Shown one piece after another: positions 34,027 through 44,240 of a stretch of 64,000 nucleotides of DNA (position 1 is the first letter of the stretch; every line of letters starts with the position of its first letter). Both the position numbers and the translations under genes were made by a program. The DNA lies in assembly GCA_963825595.1 (NCBI GenBank), contig CAWGUE010000030.1, positions 124,001 through 188,000 of the forward strand. The letters are read 5' to 3'. This DNA comes from JARFQH01 sp963825595. GTDB lineage: Bacteria > Desulfobacterota > Desulfobacteria > Desulfobacterales > SG8-13. The notes beneath the pieces are model-generated. The model was given only the letters and a program-made list of their open reading frames with translations, ran no database searches and was not told where the DNA came from.

Positions 34027-36372
34027 ATGATGAGAAGGCTTGTGAAATGTCTTAGTATTGGGCTTGCCCTGTTCCTTGCCTTCGCCTTCGTTGGTTGTTC
34101 CGGTGGAAACTCCGGCGGCGATTCCGGCGGTGGCGGTGGCGACGGAGAGCTGGTTGCCCAAACATTTAACGAAGGGTGTATCCTGTGTCACTCCTCCGGG
34201 GCTATTGTGGACGTTGAGGTAGCGCACAGTTTGCAAACGAACAGCCCACAGGGTCAAATTACCGGGGTGACCATCGACGGAGTCACCGGCCTAGTCACGG
34301 TCGAATTCAGACTTTTCGACAGTGCGAACAATCTGATTCCCATTGGCGGGGTGACCTCAAGCAATATCCGATTTACCCTCGCCAGGCTCGTGACCGATGC
34401 CGACGGCGTCAGTAACTGGCAGAGCTACATCAACACGACTGAAACCAAGGAGGCCGGCGATCCCGGCAATGCGCCCGACGGCACCCCCACGCCCGATGGA
34501 ACCACCGAAATTCAGGCGACCGCTGAACGGGCAAGTACGACCGGCGGCGTGTTTACCGACAACTTGAACGGCACCTATAGTTATCAATTTTCGTTTGATA
34601 TCGCAAATGTAACGACACCCCTCGCCGTGACCTACGAACCGGGTCAGACGCACCGCATTGCCATGCAGGTCTCCGACAATGTCGCAAACGCCTTCGTGGA
34701 TTTTATTCCCAATGCGCTTCCAACCCTAAATACCACGAACGCCACCCGCGACATCGTTACGAACGCTTCCTGCAACGAGTGCCACCTCAAACTGGGTCTT
34801 CACGGCGGTGACCGGATTCAGGCCGAGTATTGTGTCACCTGCCACAATCCCGGTAGCACGGATGCAAACAGCGGCAACACCGTCAACTTCACGGTGATGA
34901 TCCACAAAATCCATGCCGGTGAGGCCCTTCCGGAGGTTGAAGCCGGTGGTGAGTATGCCATCTGGGGATTCAACAATACCAAACACGACTACTCTACGGT
35001 CGTGTACCCGCAAGACCTCCGCAATTGCACCAAGTGCCACGACGGCGCCGATGCTGCGACGCCTGACGGCGACAACTGGAAGGAAGTCCCCTCCGATGCG
35101 GCCTGCACATCCTGCCACGGCGACCCCAACGATGATCCCGACACACCCGATTATCCGGGTTTCCCCAACTTAACGCCGGCTCAGATCGAAACGGCACATG
35201 AGATCCCGGCCGAGGTCGCCGCAGCGAGATTCGCGTACAACATCGTCAGTATTGCCGACCAGAACGACGATGCGCAGTTGGATCCGGGAGACTTTGTCAA
35301 GGTCACATTCTCGGTGTCAGACCCAACGTCAGGTGACGCATCCTATGACATCCTTACCGATCCGCAGTTCACCGCACCGGCCGGCGCCAGCCGACTGGCC
35401 ATCCTGGTTGGTTGGGATACCACCGATTACACCAATACCGGCAGCGGCAGCGTCCCGGCCGAACCGGTTTCCATCGACCCGCTCAGCAGCGGTTCCACGC
35501 CCGCCACCGACAACGGTAACGGCACCTTCAGCGTCACATCCACCACGACCATTCCGGCCAATGTCGCCGGCAGCGGGGTGGTTGCCATCGAGGGGCATCC
35601 GGCGGTGGAGACGACACCCGGCTCCGGCGTCTACAATTTGAGAGTCCCGGTAAAGAACGTATTTCAATACTTCACCATTACCGGCAGCACCCCCGTGGCC
35701 CGTCGAACCGTGGTTGACATTGATAGCTGCAACCGATGCCACGGGGTATTGAGTCTACATGGGAACAACCGCACCAACGAACCTCAGGTCTGTGTCATCT
35801 GCCATAACGCCAATGCCACCGACTTCGACGTGCGTCCCGCCGATCCCGCCACTGCGGTCGACGGTAAAGTGGAAGAAGCCATCGACTTCAAGTACATGAT
35901 CCATGCCATTCACGCCGGCGAGGCCGCTGAGCACGGATTCCGCGAAAACGGCATAGTTGTCTATGGTTTCCGCAGCAGCGTCAACGACTTCAGCGAAGTA
36001 CGCATGCCGGCCGGCACGGACAACCTGAAAAACTGCGGCGGTTGTCACGACGGAAGTACGTTCGAAGTCCCGTTGGATGAGGATGCACTGCCCACGACCA
36101 TCCTTACCGGCGCCGACCTGGCAAGCCCGAACGACGACACGAACATTACACCCACCGCCTCTGTCTGTTCCTCTTGCCACGACAGCATTTTTGCTAAGAC
36201 GCATATGAGCCAGGAGGGCGGGCGTTTTGATTTCGTTGCCTTTGCGCCGGCTGCTCCACCCGGCGGCGGCGGGGGATCGCAGGCAGACCTGTGCGGACCC
36301 GGCCCCATATCCGCCCAGCCGGCAGGGCATACCGAAAGCCTGGATTGTTGCAGCTGCCATGGCTTCAATTAG
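34027..36372 (+). CDS. Decaheme outer-membrane cytochrome c, OmcA/MtrC family
   Basis: 781 residues with lipobox FVGC (Cys24) and a Gly/Ser-rich linker, implying surface or outer-membrane lipid anchoring. Ten CxxCH sites are counted: CILCH at 51-55, then CNECH, CVTCH, CTKCH, CTSCH in the first half and CNRCH, CVICH, CGGCH, CSSCH, CCSCH in the second. The halves repeat the order (beta domain, then C-haem pentad with HGGDR or HGNNR after the second site), as in MtrC. It is the last gene before a terminator. Role: final exit of electrons to an external acceptor; metal oxides, humics and partner cells are possible. Confidence 0.92.
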   Translation: MMRRLVKCLSIGLALFLAFAFVGCSGGNSGGDSGGGGGDGELVAQTFNEGCILCHSSGAIVDVEVAHSLQTNSPQGQITGVTIDGVTGLVTVEFRLFDSANNLIPIGGVTSSNIRFTLARLVTDADGVSNWQSYINTTETKEAGDPGNAPDGTPTPDGTTEIQATAERASTTGGVFTDNLNGTYSYQFSFDIANVTTPLAVTYEPGQTHRIAMQVSDNVANAFVDFIPNALPTLNTTNATRDIVTNASCNECHLKLGLHGGDRIQAEYCVTCHNPGSTDANSGNTVNFTVMIHKIHAGEALPEVEAGGEYAIWGFNNTKHDYSTVVYPQDLRNCTKCHDGADAATPDGDNWKEVPSDAACTSCHGDPNDDPDTPDYPGFPNLTPAQIETAHEIPAEVAAARFAYNIVSIADQNDDAQLDPGDFVKVTFSVSDPTSGDASYDILTDPQFTAPAGASRLAILVGWDTTDYTNTGSGSVPAEPVSIDPLSSGSTPATDNGNGTFSVTSTTTIPANVAGSGVVAIEGHPAVETTPGSGVYNLRVPVKNVFQYFTITGSTPVARRTVVDIDSCNRCHGVLSLHGNNRTNEPQVCVICHNANATDFDVRPADPATAVDGKVEEAIDFKYMIHAIHAGEAAEHGFRENGIVVYGFRSSVNDFSEVRMPAGTDNLKNCGGCHDGSTFEVPLDEDALPTTILTGADLASPNDDTNITPTASVCSSCHDSIFAKTHMSQEGGRFDFVAFAPAAPPGGGGGSQADLCGPGPISAQPAGHTESLDCCSCHGFN

Positions 36373-36388
36373 TCCATAACCCAAGATA

Positions 36389-36421
36389 AAAGGGGGTGTT
36401 TCCCTGCGAAACGCCCCCTTT
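36389..36421 (+). terminator. Intrinsic terminator of the electron-transfer locus
   Basis: AAGGGGGTGTTT and AAACGCCCCCTT form a 10-12 pair stem with a 7-base loop, followed by TTT. It lies 17 bases after the decaheme cytochrome stop and defines the end of the 20.4-36.4 kb plus-strand block. The A-run before the stem makes it partly bidirectional. Confidence 0.85.
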
Positions 36422-36595
36422 CCATTGGTTTGTAGAGACAAACAGAGCAAAACCGTCCAGCTGTTGAGGTGACCGAAAGCGCTGGGAACGCGATGATGTT
36501 AGATCCCTACACGACTCGCCAAATACGAAACACTCTCGAAAAAATCGCTAGCGATTGGCCGGCCTTAAATTCGAACTTATCGATCCAGATCCGAA

Positions 36596-37018
36596 TTAAT
36601 CGCTGAGGCCGGGAGACACCAATTGAATGCGCCGGAAATCGATTCCTCCGGACCAGGCACCTGAGATTGATCTCGCCGTGCCTTTCATAACATTACCGTC
36701 CTCTGACAAGGTTAGTTCCATGGTACCCTCCTGCTCCCACCCCGCAGGTATGGCGTCGCTGCTGTAATGATAATGGCACTGCACGTTAGCAGCCTTGATT
36801 ATTCCCTCTGCAACCCAGAGGACGTGTTTCTCCTGCAAGCGGCTGATTCCGATTGCTTTGACGGTATTGTGTTCGACATAAAATAGTGCGATATTGTCCG
36901 GGGTTGGATCGGTGGTTTTCGTCCAGACACCGCTCACATCCGCACCCTGCGCCAAAGCAGTGAACAGGTGCAGTATGAAAACAACGCTTGCTACCCGAAT
37001 TCCCCAATGCGTCTTCAT
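36596..37018 (-). CDS. Secreted hypothetical protein, 140 aa
   Basis: Signal peptide about 1-26 (MKTHWGIRVASVVFILHLF, cleavage after TALAQG). AGGAG lies eight bases before the ATG at 37018; the frame reaches 37168 but has no better start. The mature protein is beta-rich (GVWTKTTD near the start, MELTLSEDGNVMKG late), like a small lipocalin- or beta-sandwich-type secreted protein. Has two Cys at most. It is convergent with the decaheme unit. No family recognised. Confidence 0.7.
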   Translation of the reverse strand: MKTHWGIRVASVVFILHLFTALAQGADVSGVWTKTTDPTPDNIALFYVEHNTVKAIGISRLQEKHVLWVAEGIIKAANVQCHYHYSSDAIPAGWEQEGTMELTLSEDGNVMKGTARSISGAWSGGIDFRRIQLVSPGLSD

Positions 37019-37295
37019 TGAATGAACTCCTATGATTTTGATATTAAATGGATTTTTTACATAGATGACGTTGTAGACTTCGTTCAGCGACAACTCGGCA
37101 GGTAGGATTTTTTTTAATACACAGGTCAAGATATGAGTTGTGTCGTTTTCTTTAAGTTGACATTCCAAAGAAACCCGTCACCACCCTTGGTCTCATTCAA
37201 ACCTTCAGAGCTGACTTGGCTGTTTCAAATCATGGTGGAAACTAATATCAGCTACTTCGAGATTCAACTGAATCCAAAGGTAGAAGGGGGAATAA

Positions 37296-37547
37296 ATGTC
37301 GAGAATTTTAATTATTATGGCTCTGTTTTTATTGTGTTCCTGCGCCACTTCCGTTCCGCCGATGCCCCTGCCCATTATCCAGACTGATCGGGGCAAGGCG
37401 TGTGGGCACGATTGTCAAACGCAGTATTCCGCTTGCATGCAAAACGAAATACGCCCTAATTTCTTGCTGATGTCGCCCAGAAAGGAAGCCTGCAAAAAAA
37501 TGCTGAACGAGTGCTATGATACCTGTTTGAACAAAGACAACATGTGA
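37296..37547 (+). CDS. Small cysteine-rich lipoprotein
   Basis: 83 residues: signal ending LLCSC (lipobox), then a mature part with six cysteines in a pattern like C-x3-C...C...C-x6-C-x3-C (KACGHDCQTQYSACM and ACKKMLNECYDTC), suggesting disulfide-bonded helical hairpins. AAGGGGGAATAA precedes the ATG. Stand-alone gene. Function unknown. Confidence 0.7.
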   Translation: MSRILIIMALFLLCSCATSVPPMPLPIIQTDRGKACGHDCQTQYSACMQNEIRPNFLLMSPRKEACKKMLNECYDTCLNKDNM

Positions 37548-37709
37548 ATTTTTACAGCGGCTTTCGCGAACTGCTTTCATGTTGGTCATCAGAATTATTC
37601 CCAGCGTTGCCAACCTCCAAGCCCAATTTATTTGCCGAACGCCGCTCGATCAATCTCGGGCCATGCGCCGAAAACTGTTGGCCGCAAATAGAAAAGATAT
37701 AACCACAAT

Positions 37710-38486
37710 ATGCAGTTAGCGATAAACACATTCGGTGAAGAACTCCAAAGCAGTGCGGAATTTTGCAGAAAAGAGGGCATAGGAATAGAAATATCCGATT
37801 TCGTGTATCCATGGAATCTTGATAGCGATCCAAAGAATTTTATAGCAAAACATATCGAATCTATCGAGGGGATCAAGCCCCTTACGTGCCATGGGCCCTA
37901 TTTCGAGCTTAACGTTGTCAGCTTCGATGAGGCCATAAAAAAAGTATGCAGGCAAAGGCACCAACATGCATTAGATGCTGCCAGAAGATTGGGTGTAGAC
38001 ACTTATGTTACCCACACGAATTTCAACCCTTTGATACGACAACCCTCTTATCGTGCCAAGTTTGCCGATCGATTTCTTGATTTTTGGCTTCCTTTTGCCG
38101 ATGAAGCATCGAAGAGTAATATTGTTATTGTCTTTGAAAATCATTGGGAAAGTAATCCGGAGATACAGACAGACATAATACGGAAAGCAAGCCATCCAAA
38201 CATTAAAGCTTCGTTTGATAACGGTCATGCATTAATTTTTTCAGCTTTACCTGCGACTGATTGGATCGAAACACTTGGCGCAGATTTACATCATTGCCAT
38301 CTGCACGATAACGATGGAGATTTAGATTTGCATCATCCTATAGGCAGTGGCAAAGAAGATTGGATAAGTCTGATTAAAGCCATAAAAAGCCACGCACCCG
38401 GTGCGATTTTAGTCGTTGAATGCGACCAATTGAAAAAAAACAGAACGGGCATAGATAAATTAAGAATTCTCCTAAATAGCACATGA
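37710..38486 (+). CDS. Sugar phosphate isomerase/epimerase-like TIM-barrel protein
   Basis: 258 residues of the xylose-isomerase-like/AP-endonuclease-2 superfamily. Metal-ligand positions are recognisable: THTNFN, VFENHWES (Glu), SFDNGHA (Asp, His) and HCHLHDNDGD, with a late VVECD (Glu). Substrate unknown; such proteins act on keto- and inositol sugars. Base composition here is more AT-rich than upstream. It sits alone between small genes. Confidence 0.8.
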   Translation: MQLAINTFGEELQSSAEFCRKEGIGIEISDFVYPWNLDSDPKNFIAKHIESIEGIKPLTCHGPYFELNVVSFDEAIKKVCRQRHQHALDAARRLGVDTYVTHTNFNPLIRQPSYRAKFADRFLDFWLPFADEASKSNIVIVFENHWESNPEIQTDIIRKASHPNIKASFDNGHALIFSALPATDWIETLGADLHHCHLHDNDGDLDLHHPIGSGKEDWISLIKAIKSHAPGAILVVECDQLKKNRTGIDKLRILLNST

Positions 38487-38639
38487 AAAAGGATGTTCAA
38501 AAATAGGGGTGCACTGTTTCTTTCAATATTCGATGTATTTTAATATTACATTCTTCCCCTGTTGAAATATGTCCGAAGCCTTCTATCCATTCCCTGGTCC
38601 CGGAGGAGGCCAGACTAAAAATCAAGGGAGGCATCCACA

Positions 38640-39752
38640 ATGCCAACATACGACATTGCCATTATCGGGGCCGGTCCTGGCGGCTTGGCCTGTGCATTGA
38701 AAGCTGTTGAATTCGGGTCTTAGCTATATTCTGTTGGAAAAAGGCCCCAAGGCATTTCCAGGGCATCGTCGATTCCTATCCCCGGGGAAAAAAAGTATAC
38801 CCGACGATTCCCAAGGGAGATATCCGGTCCGTTTCCGGTCGCAGAACTCATGCCACATGAAGCCAACAGACCGGTGGAGGAATACGTCGCAAGTATTGAG
38901 GCGTGCATCGAGAAAAACAAGATCGATATTCGTTTTGGAGAGGAGTTCACGGACATTTCCAAGAGTCAACGCGGTTTTACCATTGTCACTCGGGAGAATC
39001 AGTACCCGGCCGCCCATGTTATACTGGCCTTTGGCAGCAATATTCCAGTGGATCTCGGGGTATACGGTGAGGCCAAAACTGTTGCCAGGAAACTGGACAA
39101 TCCGGATGATCACCTCGGGGCGCCCACCCTCGTTCTGGGGGGCGGTAATGCCGCCGCAGACGTTGTTTCGACCCTCTCGAAGGCCAAACGCTCCGCAGAA
39201 GATTTCACACCGGTTTACTGGGGCAACCGTACGGAAAATTTCAAGATAAACAAGGATGTGGCACGGGACCTGGGGGAAGAGATTCTGCTGGGGGGAAACA
39301 TCAAGATTCTGCAGGGGGCTATTCCCAAGATCGGCGAGGTGGATGTCGACGGTGTGGACCGACTGATCATTCAAACCCAGGAATTGCACCTTGGCGGTGG
39401 AGTCGAACTGCAGCAGGGCATGAGCTTTCCAATGAAGCACGTCATTGCCTGTATCGGCACCCAGGGGCCTTCTCCGGTTTATGACCGTCTCGGGCTTCAG
39501 CAAATCACCTGTACCGAGGGGGTTTGTCGAATCGGTAAGACCGGTGATCGGCTGATCATGTTGACACCCGATTTCCAGACCAGTATCAAAGGCATTTACG
39601 CCATCGGTGGTGCCATCAGCCCAGCCTACATTGAAATCCAGGAAGAGGGCAATTTCAAAGAAAGGAAACATTCCAACCTAATTTTCACAGCCGTCCGGGA
39701 TGCCGTGACAGCTGTAAAGCACATCGCTGCCGCTAGCCCGCATATTTCATGA
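38640..39752 (+). pseudogene. Thioredoxin-reductase-like FAD/NAD(P) oxidoreductase, frame broken three times
   Basis: GGGAGG precedes the ATG at 38640; MPTYDIAIIGAGPGGLACAL is the FAD-binding start. The frame stops at 38721. Reading on after a +1 shift near 38715 gives LSYILLEKGPKAF, a second +1 near 38757 gives QGIVDSYPRGKKVYP, and a third between 38820 and 38838 restores the first frame as FPVAELMPHEANRP. From there it runs intact to 39752, with NAD(P) motif VLGGGNAAADVVS and a final AIGGAISPAYIEI. Three one-base insertions total a codon. This may be true decay, but the pattern is also what sequencing error produces. Confidence 0.8.
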
Positions 39753-39888
39753 ATATTTCTTAGCGAACCTGTAAAATATTCATAATACCAATTACTTAAA
39801 CCTTTTTCTGCCGCCAAATTATAATGTGTATATTGTCCCCCAACGATCTGAAAAAAATGCTAAAAAATATTCACCCGCGGGGCCAACC

Positions 39889-40023
39889 GCATTCGCCCGT
39901 TTGCTGCGTTTCCCAGCATAGCTGGACTTCTCGTTCGTTTGTAAATATTTCGGTGAGTCGTCAGAGGCTTGCGGTACCAAAGTACAGCTGCGCCACTGAA
40001 TGCCTTGTAAATGAACGAATGCG
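39889..40023. repeat. Intergenic element with inverted ends
   Basis: CGCATTCG (39889) and CGAATGCG (40016) are perfect inverted ends of a 135-base stretch with further self-complementary parts, for example CCAGCATAGCTGG near 39912. It fills much of the 375-base gap between the broken oxidoreductase gene and the next one. No coding frame. Could be a MITE- or attC-like structure; I found no second copy in the window. Confidence 0.35.
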
Positions 40024-40127
40024 ATTAGTGAAAAATGCGGGCTAGTGTTTCAAAAAAAGAAGTAAAACGCTACTTTTTTAATTCATTACCTTATAGGTAA
40101 ACCTTCTTTTCATAAAGGATTAGACCA

Positions 40128-40845
40128 ATGTCATTCAGTTTCAAAAAAATCAGTCTGCTTTTGTTACTGGTTTTAATATCTGATATCCCCTGCAGTGCCA
40201 GTGATAAGAAAAAGGATGATATAATAAAAGTAATTACTGAATTTACTTATAGATTGGAAGATGAAGATTCAAAGGAAAAATCAAGAGCTCTGGCCTTGTT
40301 TGGTGCGAAACTCAAGGCTGTCAATTTGGCCGCCAAATATCTAACGCATAAAGGATTGTTGGAGCATTACGAAAATAAACAGAACGAAATATTCTGTCTC
40401 ACCACAAACTGAGATAAAAGTATCGATAATTGATGAAAATTTTAAAAAAGAGATCAATTCATATTATGTCAAAATAAATTCTGAAGTAACAAGTGTAGAC
40501 TTCATTAAGGCTCAAATTAAAAACTTGGAGTTCGAAAAAAAAGAATCAAGTTTTTCATACAGTGAAGAAATGGAGCAGCCTGTTCTGGCTGTCATCGCTC
40601 CAGCAGAAGAATTGTCAAGGGCTTACCGATATATCGGGGATAAGCAATGGCGAATTTCCATTATTTACTTAGATCATCTTGAAAAAAAATATCCAAACTG
40701 GGGCGATGTCTTTCTGGCAAAAGCAATCGCCTTCTATGGCATGGATGCGATTAGCAGAATGACCAAAGCGCTTAAGACCGCATGTTCATTGGACAATCAG
40801 GAGGCGTGCAATGAATTGCAAAGTTTTTCATCAAATTCGCCATAA
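40128..40845 (+). pseudogene. Secreted hypothetical protein, single frameshift
   Basis: Begins with a signal peptide (SFKKISLLLLLVLISDIPCS) and continues to 40412 in one frame. A +1 shift at about 40385-40390 (cgaaatatt) lets translation go on as TEIKVSIIDENFKKE and so to 40845, about 238 residues in all. The C-terminal part has a helical repeat look (AYRYIGDKQWRISIIYLDHL, a TPR-like pair). Both halves are AT-rich and alike in codon use. Family not recognised. As elsewhere, an extra base from sequencing would explain it. Confidence 0.6.
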
Positions 40846-41151
40846 ATTGATACATATTTTAGCACTTGCACATGAACGGGGATTGCGTTTTAAATAAGAA
40901 TAGGACAACATCTTATCTAATCTGAGGGATTGTCGAGGTTCCGCAGAATATCAAGGAAGATTTCGTTCCAAGCTATCGTCAGCTATGCAAGGTCACGGCA
41001 TACTGATCACCTGTAAGATGCGGTAAGATCGGCAATCACGATGGGTTTTCAAATTGTTAAAGATCGGAAATTCTAATATGAATTCCATAGAAATAAAGCA
41101 GTTCCCTTCCAATTAACATTTGAAACGCTCACTTTAGGTCTTATATACCGG
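40846..41151. other. Gap with no feature seen
   Basis: About 300 AT-rich bases between the frameshifted secreted-protein gene and the DUF599 gene. No open frame of note, no convincing terminator or promoter found. Confidence 0.5.
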
Positions 41152-41805
41152 ATGCCAAACATGTCCATAATTTCACTGTACGAAACGATCCTGGTTGCAA
41201 CAACTGTCGTCGTTATCATCGTCTACCACACGCATCTATATATCAATTTTCGTCGGAACCCGTTGACCACGGCCATTGGCATTACGAATCACGCGCGGCA
41301 GATGTGGGTTAATGGCGTCATGAAAGACAAACGCGACATCCTGGCGGTCCAGACGCTGCGCAATCAGGTGATGGCTGCGACATTTTTAGCGTCCACCGCG
41401 CTTCTTATCTGTCTTGGCTCGTTCAGCGCCGCTTTTCGGCCGGGTGTCTTCGTCGAAGTCTCGCATGCGCTCAATCTGCTTGGAACAAAAACCGAAACAT
41501 TGTGGATGTTCAAACTGATGCTGCTGGGCATATTGTTTTTTGCCACTTTCTTTAATTTTACCCTGGCTATCCGATACTACAATCACGTCGGGTTCATGAT
41601 CAACACGTTTCAGCTTAACGATTCTACCGTTTCCGCGGCGGCTGTGACCGAGGTTATCAATCACGGCGCGCTGCATTACACCATCGGTATGCGCGGGTTC
41701 TACCTGTCGGTGCCGCTGGCGCTGTGGCTGTTCGGTCCGATCTGGTTGCTGGCCAGCAGCGTGGTTTTGGTTGCCGTCTTATATCGCCTGGATCGAGAAG
41801 CCTAA
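41152..41805 (+). CDS. DUF599-family membrane protein
   Basis: 217 residues, four or five membrane helices (about 8-27, 72-92, 115-140, 185-213). DUF599 marks: HARQMWVNGVMKDKRDILAVQTLRNQVMAATFLASTALL, split here as the block around residues 46-85, and the C-terminal RGFYLSVPLALWLFGP. Function unknown in the family. The ATG at 41152 has only a weak ribosome site; the ATG at 41161 is an alternative. Confidence 0.85.
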   Translation: MPNMSIISLYETILVATTVVVIIVYHTHLYINFRRNPLTTAIGITNHARQMWVNGVMKDKRDILAVQTLRNQVMAATFLASTALLICLGSFSAAFRPGVFVEVSHALNLLGTKTETLWMFKLMLLGILFFATFFNFTLAIRYYNHVGFMINTFQLNDSTVSAAAVTEVINHGALHYTIGMRGFYLSVPLALWLFGPIWLLASSVVLVAVLYRLDREA

Positions 41806-41887
41806 AGACATTGAATATACGGAATGAATTCTGTGTTGCGAAAAAGATTAGGTCCCAGTCCCAGCTCTACCTTCTTTTTAGCGCTGC

Positions 41888-42874
41888 CTAACGGTTGACC
41901 GCCTGCATGGCCGCCTCGGGGTAGCGCATACCTTTGGCGGCGCCGAATGGTGCCGCCTTGTCGATTTGAGCCATGTCTTCTGGGCTCAGGTGCACCTGCA
42001 GAGCCTTGAGGTTGTCTTCCAGGTACGCCCGGTGTTTGGTGCCGGCGATGGGAACGATGTCTTCACCGCGGGCCATGAGCCAGGCCAGGCTAAGCTGGGC
42101 CAGGGAACACGCTTTGGCGGAAGCGATCGCTTCGAGCCGCCGGATGATGTTCATATTGTGTTGAAGGGCGTCCCCCTGGAAACGGGGGGAATGGCGACGA
42201 TAATCGCCTTCTTCCAGGTCCTGCAGCGACTTGATCCGTCCGGTCAGAAATCCCCGCCCCAACGGGCTGTAAGGCACGAATCCAATCCCCAACTCGCGGC
42301 AGACGGCCAGAATTTCCGCCTCGACGTCACGGGTCCACAGGGAGTATTCGGTCTGCAGCGCACTGATCGGATGCACGGAACAGGCTCGCCGGATGGTACC
42401 GGGGGCTGCCTCCGACAACCCGAGAAAACGCACTTTGCCTTCCTTGACCAGATCGGCCATGGCGCCCACGGTTTCCTCGATGGGTGTGTCGGGATCGACC
42501 CGATGCTGATAGTACAGGTCGATGACATCCACACCCAGGCGCTTCAAACTGGCTTCGCAAGCCGCTTTGACATAAGACGGTTTTCCATCGACCCCTTTGA
42601 AGCTGCCGTCCGATCCGCGCACATTACCGAATTTGGTCGCCAGCACCACCTTGTCCCGGCGGTCTTTGATGGCACGGCCCACCAGCGCTTCATTGTGGCC
42701 GATACCGTACATGTCGGCGGTATCGAGAAAATTGATGCCGAGCGCCAGCGCATGGTGAATGGTGCGTATGGATTGTTCATCGTCGGTCGTGCCATAGAAT
42801 TCGGACATCCCCATGCATCCCAATCCGATCGCCGAGACCGTCGGGCCCTGTTGGCCCAATTTTCTGAAATTCAT
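41888..42874 (-). CDS. Aldo/keto reductase
   Basis: 328-residue NADPH-dependent carbonyl reductase with a TIM barrel. Catalytic tetrad visible: Asp and Tyr in DTADMYG, Lys in ATKFGN, His in YYQHRVD. C-terminal cofactor region PIAGTKHRAYLEDN. Resembles the YajO/AKR13-type group that reduces small aldehydes. AAAAAAGGAGGCATGTC precedes the ATG. An old-yellow-enzyme gene lies upstream in the same direction (184-base gap), so the two may be induced together by reactive carbonyls, which is inference. Confidence 0.92.
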   Translation of the reverse strand: MNFRKLGQQGPTVSAIGLGCMGMSEFYGTTDDEQSIRTIHHALALGINFLDTADMYGIGHNEALVGRAIKDRRDKVVLATKFGNVRGSDGSFKGVDGKPSYVKAACEASLKRLGVDVIDLYYQHRVDPDTPIEETVGAMADLVKEGKVRFLGLSEAAPGTIRRACSVHPISALQTEYSLWTRDVEAEILAVCRELGIGFVPYSPLGRGFLTGRIKSLQDLEEGDYRRHSPRFQGDALQHNMNIIRRLEAIASAKACSLAQLSLAWLMARGEDIVPIAGTKHRAYLEDNLKALQVHLSPEDMAQIDKAAPFGAAKGMRYPEAAMQAVNR

Positions 42875-43058
42875 GACATGCCTCCTTTTTTAAAGGGGTT
42901 GAAAGGCCTGATTCAGGCTATTGTCTTGGCGTATACCCCGGGGTACACCCGATGGTCAGTGGGGTTCGGGCCGGGTCTTCAAAAACGGACGGCCCGCCCC
43001 AGGGTGGCGCCGCGGAGAAAATGAGATGCGACGTGAGCCGTTGCGGGTCCGGCTAATC

Positions 43059-44121
43059 TTAATTGGCTCTCAAATACTGCCGTGGCCAGGGCACCTGCTG
43101 ATCCAGGATCCGGGCGGCATGCAGCGGCCAATAGGGATCACGCAGCATTTCGCGCGCCTAGCAGAACCGCGTCGGCCTGACCCGTGCCCACGATCTGCTC
43201 GGCCTGCACCGCATGCGTGATCAGGCCCACCGATCCAGTGGCAATGTTCGCCTGATTGCGGATGGCGGCCGCAAAGGGAACCTGGAAGCCGGGCCCGACC
43301 GGTATCTTCGCATCCGGTACCAGGCCGCCGCTGGAACAGTCGATCAGATCGACGCCCGTCTCTTTGAGCCGGCGGGCGAGTTCAATGGATTGTGCCAGGT
43401 CCCAGCCGTTATCCACCCAGTCCGCGCAGGAGAGGCGCGCAAACAGGGGCAGATGGTCGGGCCAGGTTTCGCGTACCGCTGCAGCGATCTGCAACGGCAG
43501 CCGTATGCGGTTGACCAAGTCGCCGCCGTGTTGATCCGTGCGCTGATTGGACAGCGGGGAGAGAAACTCGTGCAGCAGATAGCCATGGGCCATATGCAGT
43601 TCCAGAACGTGAAATCCCGCCTCCAGGCAGCGCCCGGCGGCGGCGGTAAATTGACCGACCAATTGATCGATATCCGCTTTTGTCATCTCCCGCGGTACCG
43701 GCGAAGCCTCTCCGAAGGCCAGGGGACTGGGAGCGATCGTCGGCCAGCCGCCCTGCGATTCCGAAAGGGCCCGTCCGTCGCGCCACGGTACATCGGTGGA
43801 TGCCTTGCGCCCGGCATGGGCCAGCTGAATACCCGGAACGCAATTCTGTTGGGCGATAAAGTGCGTGATCCGTTTAAAGGCCTCGGCATGCTTGCCGGCC
43901 CACATGCCACTGTCCCAAGGTGAGATGCGGCCTTCCGGAGATACGGCAGTGGCTTCAACCATGACCATCGCGGCACCGCCCACCGCCCGGCTGCCGAGGT
44001 GCACCATATGCCAATCGTTCGGCATCCCGTCGTCGCTGGAATATTGGCACATGGGCGAAACAAAGATGCGATTTTTAAATTCAACGGAACGCAATTTAAG
44101 TGGTGTAAACAGTCTGCTCAT
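43059..44121 (-). pseudogene. Old yellow enzyme (YqjM-type NADH:flavin oxidoreductase), frameshift near the 3' end
   Basis: FMN-dependent ene-reductase. ATG at 44121 follows GGAGAGGTT. Active-site marks: SPMCQYSS (Cys tuning FMN), a His pair in HAGRKAST and HMAHGYLLHEF, and GLITHAVQAEQIV close to the FMN phosphate. In the given frame it stops at 43138 after LLGARNAA. One base fewer in ggcgcgcg (about 43155-43160) yields LLGREMLRDPYWPLHAARIL and a normal end at 43059, about 353 residues. So the gene is probably intact in the organism or only recently broken. Confidence 0.85.
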
Positions 44122-44240
44122 AACCTCTCCATCATATCTCCTGACAGCCGGCATCCGAATTGTTGAATATCCCCATTGGGTGATGCTCCTTGGTCCTTTT
44201 CATGGGCTAACCAACGCCCGGCCCCCGGAGACTTGCTTTT

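Noticed and set aside
38640..40845. Programmed frameshifting as explanation of the broken frames
   Set aside because: Three shifts within 120 bases in one gene plus others nearby, at unrelated sites and with no slippery heptamer or pseudoknot in common, are better explained by inserted bases.
41966..43024. 352-codon plus-strand open frame
   Set aside because: Antisense to the aldo/keto reductase gene, which has clear catalytic motifs; the frame is a shadow.
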